Assembly (NCBI GenBank): GCA_903916135.1
Contig: CAIWVT010000207.1
Coordinates: 1 to 9,430 of the forward strand
DNA: 9,430 nt
Source: an uncultured bacterium
GTDB taxonomy: Bacteria > Bacteroidota > Bacteroidia > Bacteroidales > CAIWKO01
Direction: 5' to 3'
Shown: piece after piece, positions 1-6,607 of the stretch
How the letters are laid out: every line of letters starts with the position of its first letter
Numbering within the stretch: position 1 is the first letter of the stretch
Program-made: the position numbers and the translations under genes
Notes under the pieces: generated by a model
Told to the model about the DNA's origin: nothing
Databases searched by the model: none
Seen by the model: the letters and a program-made list of their open reading frames with translations, nothing else

Positions 1-2
1 CC

Positions 3-635
3 CTGCCTTTGGTGGTTTTGTTAATCAACCGCATACCTTATGTGGGGAAATATCTGAGAGTGGTCAACACCTTGATTCATGAAAGTGGTCATGCTTTTTT
101 TGCATTACTTACAAGTGGTGACGTTTACGAAGTGGAACTTTTCAGCGACCGTTCGGGAACTGCCACTACCAAAACAAACGGGAAATGGAGTCGGTTTCTT
201 GTTGCAATAGGTGGATATCCTTTTGGTTCGGCTTTTGCATTTCTCATGTTTTATTTTATCTCCATAAATCAATATCAAATAGTTTTATACACTGTTGTCA
301 TTATTGCTTTATTGAATCTTGCCATGTTGGTGCGCAATACGTATGGCGTTTTCTGGCTCATTTCATTTATTATTCTGATACTTTTGGTGATTTTTTATGG
401 GAATGATACTGTAAAATATGTGTTTACGCTTTGGCTGTCGGGTGTCATGTTGTTCGAATCATTATATTCATCCATAGAGTTGGTTATCATTGCAAGCAAG
501 AAATCAAAAGCTGCCGGTGATGCTTATAACTTGGAACGTTTCACAGGGATTCCTGCCATGTTTTGGGCTTTGTTGTTTGTTGCCCAAGCGGGATATTTTG
601 TGTATTTGACGATACGACTTTTCTTTACGTTTTAG
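3..635 (+). CDS. M50B-like integral membrane zinc metallopeptidase (5' end outside window)
   Basis: The reading frame is open to the left edge. The first possible initiator in the window is a TTG at 9, preceded in frame by Leu-Pro codons, so the true start is probably upstream. A zinc-site motif HESGH is encoded at 78-92, close to the visible N-terminus, in the context VNTLIHESGHAFFALL. It is followed by GGYPFGSAFAF and about five hydrophobic segments, and the protein ends in LTIRLFFTF. This is the usual layout of M50B-like peptidases, in which His-Glu-x-x-His sits in a membrane helix. They are related to site-2 proteases and the substrate cannot be predicted. Binding of zinc by the two His and catalysis by the Glu are inferred from the family. 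The gene converges on the toxin-antitoxin operon. Its last 60 coding bases recur in decayed form at 3906-3965. Confidence 0.75.
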   Translation: MPLVVLLINRIPYVGKYLRVVNTLIHESGHAFFALLTSGDVYEVELFSDRSGTATTKTNGKWSRFLVAIGGYPFGSAFAFLMFYFISINQYQIVLYTVVIIALLNLAMLVRNTYGVFWLISFIILILLVIFYGNDTVKYVFTLWLSGVMLFESLYSSIELVIIASKKSKAAGDAYNLERFTGIPAMFWALLFVAQAGYFVYLTIRLFFTF

Positions 636-664
636 AACCTGCCTCTGTATAGGGGAAACTGTAA

Positions 665-786
665 TGCAATGAAGAAAATCTTTTTAAAAGGCACAGCCCT
701 TTTTGATATTGCCCAAGGATTAATTCATGAAATAGGCAACGCTTATATAAATATTTTCGACTTAAGCACAGCGAAAGCCGAACGGG
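665..786. repeat. Split direct repeat, copy 1 (left border of toxin-antitoxin cassette)
   Basis: The left module (665-713) matches 1603-1651 at 43 of 49 positions with no gaps. Its inner 30 bases (684-713) differ from copy 2 at one position only. The right module GCCGAACGGG (777-786) is identical to 1671-1680. The spacer between modules is 63 nt here and 19 nt in copy 2, with unrelated sequence. The element ends two bases before the toxin stop codon. It looks like a dispersed intergenic repeat; its nature is unknown. Confidence 0.7.
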
Positions 787-788
787 TT

Positions 789-1097
789 TTATTTTGTCAG
801 CAATTCCAAAAGTCTTTTTGGATCTTGTCTATTGTCCCAAAACGCTGTAATAATTAAATGGTCAGAGATGACTTTATAAAAAATGCTGAAATGTCCCATT
901 GCCGATTCTCTCGTATCAGGATAATCTGTTTCTTTGAAGGCTTCCGGATGATTTTGAATTGTCTGAATCTGCTTCTTTGTAAGCTCAATTAATTTCTCCG
1001 CATAAAGTGTTGAACCGTTGCGTTTAGTCCAAAATTCTATAATATCTCTTCTTTGTCGGGCTGCTGTTTCTGTCCAAACTACCTTCCTTTTAACCAT
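789..1097 (-). CDS. ParE/RelE-superfamily type II toxin
   Basis: This is a 102-residue protein, the normal length for the family. It has the ParE/RelE pattern: an N-terminal strand VVWTETA followed by a basic helix ARQRRDIIEFW (residues 13-23), then a helix with HPEAF, then the C-terminal strands IFYKV (72-76) and LIITAFWDNRQDPKRL (81-96). The FWDNRQDP end is common in Bacteroidota members. ParE proteins poison DNA gyrase and RelE proteins cleave ribosome-bound mRNA; the sequence does not decide which applies. The ATG lies inside the end of the antitoxin gene (19-nt overlap), so translation is probably coupled. It is the last gene of a three-gene operon and its stop codon abuts repeat copy 1. 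Confidence 0.85.
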   Translation of the reverse strand: MVKRKVVWTETAARQRRDIIEFWTKRNGSTLYAEKLIELTKKQIQTIQNHPEAFKETDYPDTRESAMGHFSIFYKVISDHLIITAFWDNRQDPKRLLELLTK

Positions 1098-1327
1098 TCC
1101 AAATCGTTTTTATCTAATTGGCTTTGGGAAATCAATTTGCCATCCTCAATATCCTTGTCACTTAATTTAAGCATAAGGATTTGTTCATCTGTTAGTTTTA
1201 CTTTATCATCGTCTGTAAAGCTTGTTTCTATTAGTTGATATAAAGCTGATAAATAGTCCTTGTTTGAAATTGTCAACAGTTTGTCAATTATTCCATTTCT
1301 TATAGTATCAATTGTCATCATTTGCAT
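1079..1327 (-). CDS. Antitoxin partner of the ParE/RelE toxin
   Basis: This is an 82-residue acidic protein directly upstream of the toxin, with which it overlaps by 19 nt. The N-terminal half is helical (IRNGIIDKLLTIS). The C-terminal half, LTDEQILMLKLSDKDIEDGK and then a segment ending DLEWLKGR, resembles the toxin-binding tail of small Bacteroidota antitoxins paired with ParE/RelE toxins. No clear ribbon-helix-helix or Xre DNA-binding motif is visible, so autoregulation is uncertain. The start codon lies inside the 3' end of the HicB-like gene (20-nt overlap). An alternative start at Met3 or Met4 cannot be excluded. The antitoxin role rests on gene order, size and tail similarity. Confidence 0.75.
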   Translation of the reverse strand: MQMMTIDTIRNGIIDKLLTISNKDYLSALYQLIETSFTDDDKVKLTDEQILMLKLSDKDIEDGKLISQSQLDKNDLEWLKGR

Positions 1328-1493
1328 TTTTATTTATTATTAGTTCAATAAGTTTTTTTGCAACATCTTTTGCAATTTCAATAGTTTCGGCTATAGTTCT
1401 GCCTTGTGCCACCAAGCCTTGAATAGAATCGGAGGTTGCCAAATAAAATCCTTCCGGAAGTTTTTCGATATGTATAGTTACTATTCTTTCCAT
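1308..1493 (-). CDS. HicB-like small protein, first gene of the toxin-antitoxin operon
   Basis: This is a 61-residue protein with the HicB/UPF0150 partial RNase H-like core: strand RIVTIHIEKL, the turn PEGFYLATSD, then IQGLVAQGRTIAETIEIAKDVAKKLIEL. It has no C-terminal DNA-binding extension. HicB proteins are antitoxins of the HicA mRNA interferase. No HicA gene is visible here; the next genes are an antitoxin and a ParE/RelE toxin. It may act as an accessory antitoxin, as a regulator of the operon, or be a leftover of another module. The start is supported by a promoter at 1507-1514 and by the fixed overlap with the next gene. Confidence 0.75.
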   Translation of the reverse strand: MERIVTIHIEKLPEGFYLATSDSIQGLVAQGRTIAETIEIAKDVAKKLIELIINKNANDDN

Positions 1494-1506
1494 TTTCTTT
1501 TTTTTA

Positions 1507-1514
1507 CAAAGATA
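1507..1514 (-). promoter_or_regulatory. Bacteroidota -7 box of the toxin-antitoxin operon
   Basis: The minus strand reads TATCTTTG, a perfect match to TAnnTTTG, 13 nt before the HicB-like ATG. The leader would be very short. No convincing -33 box is visible. Confidence 0.6.
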
Positions 1515-1602
1515 GAAAAAAATAATCTAATAGCGTTTCCTTTTTTATATAAAAACAAAAAAAGCCTGCCTCAATATGAGCCAAGCCTTTTCTCTTTGGC
1601 AG

Positions 1603-1680
1603 TGCAGTGTAGAATGTCTTGTTAAAAGGCACAGCCTTTTTTGATATTGCCGACGGAGGCAGAGGCTGCCGCCGAACGGG
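1603..1680. repeat. Split direct repeat, copy 2 (right border of toxin-antitoxin cassette)
   Basis: This is the partner of 665-786. The left module is 1603-1651 and the right module GCCGAACGGG is 1671-1680. The 19-nt spacer contains a small hairpin, GGCAG-AGG-CTGCC (1658-1670), that copy 1 lacks. The two copies have the same orientation and bracket the three toxin-antitoxin genes and their promoter. The surrounding 1494-1726 gap shows no gene. An open frame here (1619-2029) runs antisense over the T9SS gene and is not credible. Confidence 0.7.
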
Positions 1681-1726
1681 CAATCACAAATCAATTCTCA
1701 AATATAACAACTCATCTATAAAATTC

Positions 1727-3154
1727 TCAATCACTAACCACAATCTTCCCTGTTGTAATTTCCTTATCATCCAAAATCAGTTTCAGAAAGTACATCCCAT
1801 TAGTAAGCGTATTGCGGTTGAGTTGGATTTTATCGCAATCGGTGTATTGGTTTTGGGCTACGAGTTTGCCTTGCATATCATAAACAGAAAGAGAAATAGT
1901 ATGGTAAGTTTGGGAGAGGGTGATTTGGGTGGTTGTGGAGAAGGGATTGGGGTATACCGTAATTCCATTATTCATAGATGGATAATCGTCAATCCCTGCT
2001 ACTTGGCCGTTTGCATCAGTTTTTATTAAATAAACATCTGAAATGTTGCCAAAACTTTTTGTATATCCAGTCATAATAATTCCATTGTCATTTGTTTTAT
2101 ATAAGTCTCCTCCTACATCATCTGCTGTTCCTCCGTAAGTCTTTGTCCATAAAGTATCTCCATATTGATTAACCTTTACCAAAAAAACATCTTTACCACC
2201 GTATCCATAACTTTGGGTTGATCCGACAATCATAAATGTGTTTTCATTATTATTATAAATTACCGAACTTGCATTATCACTATTTATCCCTCCAAATGTT
2301 TTACTCCATATTTCTTGACCGTTTGAATCTATTTTTATTAAATACATATCATAATCACCTGCTCCAAAACTATATGTTGTACCGCATAAAATAAAATTAC
2401 CATTGTTATCTTGGCAAATCGAAGAAAAACTATCATACGAATTTCCTCCAAATGTTTTCATCCATAATGTATCACCATTATTATTTGTTTTAATCAGGTA
2501 CCCTTCTGCATCAGCAGGTGTTGTTTCTGTTATTCCTGCCAGCAAAAAATTATTATCATTTGTTTTTAAAACATCAAAAATTTGATTGAATGTCTTTTTA
2601 TAATATGTTTTACTCCAAAGTTCATTTCCAATTGGATCTGTTCTAATTAAATAGGCTGCCGCTTGATATCCAATTGCAAAACTATATGTATATCCAGTGA
2701 TAATAAAACCATTATCATTGCATATATCTACTCCATAAGCACCATCTTCATCAGTACCACCATAAGTTTTAAACCATAGCGAATCTCCGTTGTTGTCAAT
2801 CTTCAATAAAAATGCATCAGACGACCCAGCTCCAAAGCTTGACGTTTGGCCAACGATGATGTAATTATTGTCTATCGTTTTTTTTATTTGAAATGGTGCA
2901 TCCCATCCATCTCCTCCATACACTTTAGACCAGATTTCATTTCCATATGCATCAGTTTTAATAATATAAATATCACTTGTTCCTAATCCAAAACTAAAGG
3001 TTTGTGCTGTTATTATATATCCTCCATCATCTGTCTGTAAAACACTGCTTCCACCATCATCTGCTGCACCTCCATAATGTCTTTCAAATGTAATCTGCGA
3101 ATAAACAAAAACACTTGCCAATAAAAAAGACAAAGAGAGTAGTAGTTTTTTCAT
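1727..3154 (-). CDS. Secreted propeller-repeat protein with T9SS type A sorting domain
   Basis: This 475-residue protein has three parts. The signal peptide (1-20) ends VYSQ. About seven repeats follow with a period near 52 residues, each built as YGGxxxDD...TxDGGYIIxGxTxSFG...DxYLIKxDxxGxxxWxKT. The YGG/FGG landmarks are near residues 27, 79, 131, 235, 287 and 340, and the copy near 184 is degenerate (YYKK). The C-terminal sorting domain (about 390-475) has YPNPF at 401-405, a central SLSVYDMQGKLV, and GMYFLKL near the end. Such proteins cross the outer membrane by type IX secretion, and the domain is normally removed or used for anchoring. The repeats probably form a beta-propeller; the ligand is unknown. 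No partner gene is adjacent. Confidence 0.9.
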   Translation of the reverse strand: MKKLLLSLSFLLASVFVYSQITFERHYGGAADDGGSSVLQTDDGGYIITAQTFSFGLGTSDIYIIKTDAYGNEIWSKVYGGDGWDAPFQIKKTIDNNYIIVGQTSSFGAGSSDAFLLKIDNNGDSLWFKTYGGTDEDGAYGVDICNDNGFIITGYTYSFAIGYQAAAYLIRTDPIGNELWSKTYYKKTFNQIFDVLKTNDNNFLLAGITETTPADAEGYLIKTNNNGDTLWMKTFGGNSYDSFSSICQDNNGNFILCGTTYSFGAGDYDMYLIKIDSNGQEIWSKTFGGINSDNASSVIYNNNENTFMIVGSTQSYGYGGKDVFLVKVNQYGDTLWTKTYGGTADDVGGDLYKTNDNGIIMTGYTKSFGNISDVYLIKTDANGQVAGIDDYPSMNNGITVYPNPFSTTTQITLSQTYHTISLSVYDMQGKLVAQNQYTDCDKIQLNRNTLTNGMYFLKLILDDKEITTGKIVVSD

Positions 3155-3191
3155 AACATCAATTTTTAATTAAACATTCCGAAAACTTCAG

Positions 3192-3199
3192 CAAAGATA
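3192..3199 (-). promoter_or_regulatory. Bacteroidota -7 box of the T9SS cargo gene
   Basis: The minus strand reads TATCTTTG 37 nt upstream of the ATG at 3154. It matches TAnnTTTG, and the spacing suits a leader of about 30 nt. The -33 region is a T-rich tract without a clear box. Confidence 0.6.
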
Positions 3200-3272
3200 C
3201 GAATAAAAAAAAACTTCCGAAGAATTATTTTTATACCCTTAAATTTTAATCATTTATAATCCAAAAAAAGAC

Positions 3273-3539
3273 TTGCGACTTCCAACATCAGATTGGAAGC
3301 CTCCAAAACCAGGTTGGAAGCCTCCAAAACCAGGTTGGAAGCCTCCAAGACCATGTTGGAAGGCTCCAAGACTAGATTGGAAGGCTCCAAGACCAGATTG
3401 GAAGGCTCCAAGACCAGATTGGAAGCCTCCAAGACCAGATTGGAAACCTCCAAGACCAGATTGGAAGCCTCCAAGACCATGTTGGAAGGCTCCAAGACTA
3501 GATTGGAAGCCTCCAAGACCATGTTGGAAGCCTCCAAAG
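3273..3539. repeat. 21-bp minisatellite, about 12 copies
   Basis: Tandem units start at 3294 with the pattern TGGAAGCCTCCAAGACCAGAT. Eleven full units (3294-3524) are followed by a 15-nt partial unit (3525-3539) and preceded by a decayed unit (3273-3293, 14 of 21 matching). Units 1 and 2 are identical, as are 5 and 6, units 3, 9 and 11, and units 4 and 10. The pair 3-4 recurs as pair 9-10, an exact 42-bp copy. Because 21 is a multiple of 3, most frames are open: heptads LEASKTR and WKPPRPD on plus, LEPSNLV on minus. No promoter, signal peptide or flanking domain supports translation, so I treat it as non-coding. Confidence 0.95.
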
Positions 3540-3666
3540 TTGTTTAGGTAATTTAGAATGGCTATTAGTTACATTATGAAGTATTTATAGGAATAAACGG
3601 CATAATATTCTTTATAATGAATTTAATTTACTTTCTATGTCACTTGAAACCTAACTTTGATTTGTA

Positions 3667-3874
3667 TCAGATGTTTATTGAATTTGAAACGATCCAATCC
3701 GTTGGGTCATAATTTCCAACATTATATCTTGCGCGAACAATAAGTACTTTTAATGGTGTCAAATTTTTGATGTCTCTTGTGCAAACTGCTATTGAATTGC
3801 TTTACCACGAAAGTTCCTTAGAACGTTGAAATTGTTCCGCTTGCAGAAGAATTATTTGTTATGTTTCCATTATT
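3667..3874 (-). pseudogene. Decayed coding remnant, unidentified
   Basis: Two minus-strand peptide stretches look protein-like but are broken by stops and a frame change. The first (3874-3818) reads NNGNITNNSSASGTISTF and then meets a stop; the same frame continues GTFVVKQ. In a shifted frame, 3801-3667 encodes 44 residues with SNSIAVCTRDIKNL, KVLIVRARYNVGNYDPTDW and a stop. Its composition resembles a secreted beta-rich Bacteroidota protein, possibly a C-terminal domain. I do not recognise the family, and chance open frames remain possible. The rest of the 3155-3961 gap holds the promoter, the minisatellite, AT-rich DNA (3545-3660) and the peptidase remnant. Confidence 0.35.
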
Positions 3875-3881
3875 TTAAATG

Positions 3882-3965
3882 CAGGAGTATAGCCCGCCAT
3901 TTTTAGTTGTTTCCCAAGCAGGATTGTTCGTTTATTTGACAATAAGACTCTTTTTCAAGGTTTAA
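3882..3965 (+). pseudogene. 3' remnant of a second M50B-like peptidase gene
   Basis: The last 19 codons before the TAA at 3963 encode VVSQAGLFVYLTIRLFFKV. The intact gene ends FVAQAGYFVYLTIRLFFTF, so 14 of 19 residues are identical. Over 70 nt (3906-3975 against 576-645) 54 bases match without gaps, and most differences fall at third codon positions. This suggests the two sequences diverged while both were coding. Upstream, weaker similarity (CCCGCCATT against CCTGCCATG) continues in another frame after an apparent 11-nt deletion, and then stops appear. No start, HExxH motif or other peptidase sequence is present. Its stop codon overlaps the stop of the convergent outer-membrane protein gene. 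Confidence 0.7.
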
Positions 3966-5158
3966 AACCCGCCTCCCAACGATATTCCAAAGCCGGGAAT
4001 AACTTCCCCGGTTCCGATTACAATATGCGCCATCATCGAAAGTCGAAGCATGAAATGTTCTTGGCTTACCCATCTGAATGCCATGGCAGGAACCACGTTT
4101 ACGTTAAACTCGTCTAAGAAATAATTTTCAAAGGTGGCATAAGCGCCCATTTCGAATTTCTTGGTGCCACGACCTAGTAAAACATTTATGCCCACAGGAA
4201 TGGCATAATTTGTACCAACAAAACCATAGCCGGCACGTGCTTGTAAACTAAAGATACCTCTGTTGAAGACACTCCGTTCGTAGTTGATGGAATATACCAA
4301 CGAATTTCCGGCAATTTCCAAATAGATATAGTTTTTATATCCCCAAGGCTTTATCTTCTTTTTTATGGGAATTTGTTTCTCATCAGGATTATATTCAAAG
4401 GTAAAATCTTGATTTTTTTTATTAATCTCTTTTGTGAACGTTTCAGTTTCTTTATTGTCGAGAAACCAAATTAGGCTAATATCCACGCCTGCCGACCATT
4501 TTTGTTTGTCGAAAGTGGCACTTTCAATTATATCCATAGTGTCCGAATTGAAGGAAAGGAAATGATAGCGCAAGGCGGGCAATATGTCAATACACATTCT
4601 TTTTGTAACCGGGATGGAAATGCCGGCTTTGACAATCCCACTAAATCCTGTTCCAAACGAGAACAAATCACTGCTGCGCGTTTTCCCCGGTATGCCGAAC
4701 GGATAATCGCCTGTGATGTTCTTTACATCAAAATCGCTAAACATCAAATTAAATGAAAAGCCGACACTGGTTTCGAAACGAACTTTGCCATGCTGCGTTT
4801 TGTAGCCTGCCAAAAAAGGAACACTCAAAAACATCTGATTGGTGGTTCTCTCTTTCGAATACGTCCAGTTTCTTCCATAAGCAAAAGCCGTTTGTGTTTC
4901 TTTGGCGTAATGAGCACCCAACCAAGTGAAATTGATTCCCGATTCGATAAAAAAACCGTGCTTGAATTTATTCACAAAGCGATATCCCGCCGATAAACCA
5001 AAGCGTGGAGAACTTTGTAGGGTATCATCCACATTGTTCAAACCTGTGTAGGCAGGAGCAATAAATAAACCTGCTGCGCGTTGCAAAGTATCAGCATGTT
5101 GTGAATATACCGAACAGCTAAACATTAGAAAAAAGCATACGTATAGAATTCTTTTCAT
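3962..5158 (-). CDS. Two-part outer-membrane beta-barrel protein
   Basis: This 398-residue protein has a signal peptide (1-20, MKRILYVCFF...SVYSQ). An N-terminal region (about 28-232) has alternating amphipathic strands such as FGLSAGYRFVNKF, GFFIESGINFTWLG and VRFETSVGFSFNLMF, typical of PorT/OmpA-like beta-barrels of Bacteroidota. A charged linker (about 233-272, rich in Lys, Glu and Asn) separates it from a second set of strands (about 276-398). That set includes YIYLEIAGNSLVYSINYERS and IFSLQARAGYGFVG, and the protein ends in Phe, as outer-membrane proteins often do. The second part resembles a separate small barrel family, so the gene may be a fusion. Cys15 could be read as a weak lipobox, but cleavage after YSQ is likelier. 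Function is unknown. Confidence 0.75.
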   Translation of the reverse strand: MKRILYVCFFLMFSCSVYSQHADTLQRAAGLFIAPAYTGLNNVDDTLQSSPRFGLSAGYRFVNKFKHGFFIESGINFTWLGAHYAKETQTAFAYGRNWTYSKERTTNQMFLSVPFLAGYKTQHGKVRFETSVGFSFNLMFSDFDVKNITGDYPFGIPGKTRSSDLFSFGTGFSGIVKAGISIPVTKRMCIDILPALRYHFLSFNSDTMDIIESATFDKQKWSAGVDISLIWFLDNKETETFTKEINKKNQDFTFEYNPDEKQIPIKKKIKPWGYKNYIYLEIAGNSLVYSINYERSVFNRGIFSLQARAGYGFVGTNYAIPVGINVLLGRGTKKFEMGAYATFENYFLDEFNVNVVPAMAFRWVSQEHFMLRLSMMAHIVIGTGEVIPGFGISLGGGF

Positions 5159-5188
5159 ATCACAAAAAAATAAAAATTAATAGCATCA

Positions 5189-5196
5189 CAAAACTA
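5189..5196 (-). promoter_or_regulatory. -7 box of the beta-barrel gene
   Basis: The minus strand reads TAGTTTTG, a match to TAnnTTTG, 30 nt before the ATG at 5158. It lies in the divergent AT-rich spacer. No clear -33 box is visible. Confidence 0.45.
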
Positions 5197-5253
5197 ACGC
5201 TTTTTTTTCTATTTTAAAGAAAAAAGAATAAAGAAAATTGAAAAATAAATTTA

Positions 5254-5261
5254 TATCTTTG
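5254..5261 (+). promoter_or_regulatory. -7 box of the small lipoprotein gene
   Basis: The plus strand reads TATCTTTG 76 nt before the ATG at 5338, a perfect TAnnTTTG. A TTG at 5238-5240 is closer than the usual -33 spacing. The leader would be about 70 nt and very AT-rich. Confidence 0.6.
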
Positions 5262-5337
5262 CAAAATGAATCATGTCAATTTTTTTTATTACTTTTACGT
5301 GTCAAAAAAATATTAACCATTAATCTTATTCCAAATT

Positions 5338-5688
5338 ATGAAATACTATATTCTTTTTTTAGCATTATTCTTGTTCACGAGCTGCTCGAAAAACACGGAA
5401 AGCTCTGATTATGATCACACCGTGAAGTATGAAGTTAGTTGCACTCCCAATGGCTTCGATGTCAAATATGTTGATGAAGACGGTGCTTCCCACAGTGTTA
5501 CAGACTCTACGGGCACTTGGTCCACAACAATTATCGGTTATCCCGGGCAGTTTGTTTATCTATGGGCAAAAGCCAAAAACGACACCGCCGCCATCAATTG
5601 TAACATTTATTTTAAAGGAAAACTTTTAGAACAGGGTATTGATACTGCCGATTATGCCGAAGCCTCAGCAGGAGGTTTGTTGCGATAA
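5338..5688 (+). CDS. Small lipoprotein with an MmpS-like fold (tentative)
   Basis: This is a 116-residue protein with a lipoprotein signal: MKYYILFLALFLFTSC, a lipobox LFTSC with the acylated Cys at 16, then SKNTESSDYD. No Asp follows the Cys. The mature part has the order KYEVSCTPNGFDVKYVDEDG, WSTTIIGYPGQFVYLWAKAK, AINCNIYFKGKLLEQG. This resembles the MmpS/transport-accessory beta-sandwich pattern, with a central PGxFVxLxA strand and a CxIxxxGKxxxx strand. That likeness is a judgement by eye. It carries two mature Cys residues besides the lipid-bearing one. It has its own promoter and is divergent from the beta-barrel gene. It probably sits in the outer or inner membrane facing the periplasm; its role is unknown. 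Confidence 0.75.
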   Translation: MKYYILFLALFLFTSCSKNTESSDYDHTVKYEVSCTPNGFDVKYVDEDGASHSVTDSTGTWSTTIIGYPGQFVYLWAKAKNDTAAINCNIYFKGKLLEQGIDTADYAEASAGGLLR

Positions 5689-5788
5689 CTCGTGTCTTTG
5701 AAGCATAATTTTCCAATTTGCCTTGTGCGACATTCTTTTTTATTAATCATTTGAAACAAATATTCAGTACAAAAACTATTATTATATT

Positions 5789-6550
5789 ATGGAAGCTCCC
5801 AACGAACTCAAACTTGCCGTTTTGATAGATGCCGACAATGTGCCTTATGCCAATGTGAAAGAAATGTTTGAAGAAATCGCAAAATATGGCACGCCAACCT
5901 TCAAACGCATCTATGCTGACTGGACAAAACCTACCGTTTCGGGATGGAAAAATGTGTTGCTCGAAAACGCCATCACGCCCATACAACAATACAGCTATTC
6001 GACAGGCAAAAATGCCAGCGACAGTGCTCTCATCATAGATGCAATGGACATTCTCTATACCGGAAAAGTGGATGGATTTTGCATAGTGTCGAGCGATAGT
6101 GATTTCACCCGACTGGCTACCCGCCTTCGCGAAGCCGGCATGAAAGTGATAGGCATAGGCGAAAAGAAAACCCTCACGCCATTCATCACCGCTTGCGACA
6201 AATTTATCTACATCGAAATTCTGAAAGCAAAACCCATAATGCCCGAAACCAAAGGCAATCGCAAAACATCTAAAAAAGAAATCGCCCCTGCAAATCCGCC
6301 ATTAAATAAAATTGACAACCAAATTATCAAACTTTTTTCGGACAGCATCAACGATCTTGCCGATGAAGATGGATGGGCTTATTTAGGTGAATTAGGCAAT
6401 TTGATGCTCAAGAAGAAACCCGACTTCGACCCAAGGAATTATGGTTTCACCAAGATGTTGCCCCTAATCAGAAGTATCAAAAAGTTTGAAATTGACGAAC
6501 GCGATAGCGGAAAAAACAATATCAAACTCATCTTTATTAGAAGAAAATAA
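5789..6550 (+). CDS. NYN-domain putative ribonuclease with C-terminal OST-HTH/LOTUS domain
   Basis: This 253-residue protein has two domains. The N-terminal NYN (PIN-like, LabA/DUF88) domain spans about 8-146. It has the acidic metal-site residues LIDADN (Asp14, Asp16, Asn17), NASDSALIIDAMD (Asp78, Asp84) and SSDSDF (Asp103, Asp105). A Lys- and Pro-rich linker (147-173) follows. The C-terminal OST-HTH/LOTUS domain (about 174-253) has DEDGWAYLGELGNLM, FDPRNYGFTKMLPLI and FEIDERD. NYN domains are metal-dependent RNases, and LOTUS domains bind RNA, with G-quadruplex RNA reported for some. This is a known bacterial architecture. All the expected acidic residues are present, so it is probably active in the cytoplasm. 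It opens a co-directional three-gene run. The ATG is the only start that keeps the whole first strand. Confidence 0.9.
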   Translation: MEAPNELKLAVLIDADNVPYANVKEMFEEIAKYGTPTFKRIYADWTKPTVSGWKNVLLENAITPIQQYSYSTGKNASDSALIIDAMDILYTGKVDGFCIVSSDSDFTRLATRLREAGMKVIGIGEKKTLTPFITACDKFIYIEILKAKPIMPETKGNRKTSKKEIAPANPPLNKIDNQIIKLFSDSINDLADEDGWAYLGELGNLMLKKKPDFDPRNYGFTKMLPLIRSIKKFEIDERDSGKNNIKLIFIRRK

Positions 6551-6607
6551 GTCCTTCATCAAAGCTAAATCCATTTAAAAGCGCAGCATCAAACAAAAAT
6601 CTAAGAG

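Noticed and set aside
669..857. A 62-residue plus-strand frame starting in repeat copy 1, with a peptide LIHEIGNAY slightly like the M50B HESGHA motif
   Set aside because: The start lies in the repeat, the end runs antisense through the toxin gene, and the motif likeness rests on about ten shared bases. Copy 2 of the repeat does not keep this part.
1580..1600. Possible hairpin GCCAA...TTGGC upstream of the toxin-antitoxin promoter
   Set aside because: The stem is only 5 bp with an 11-nt loop and no T-run, which is expected by chance.
1619..2029. A 136-residue plus-strand frame
   Set aside because: It is antisense to the T9SS sorting domain for most of its length and begins in repeat copy 2. 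The composition is not protein-like.
3273..3545. CRISPR array
   Set aside because: The units are contiguous 21-mers without unique spacers, and no cas gene is nearby.
3250..3551. Overlapping heptad-repeat frames on both strands of the minisatellite
   Set aside because: Openness follows from a 21-bp unit. Several frames are open at once, and there is no promoter, leader or flanking domain.
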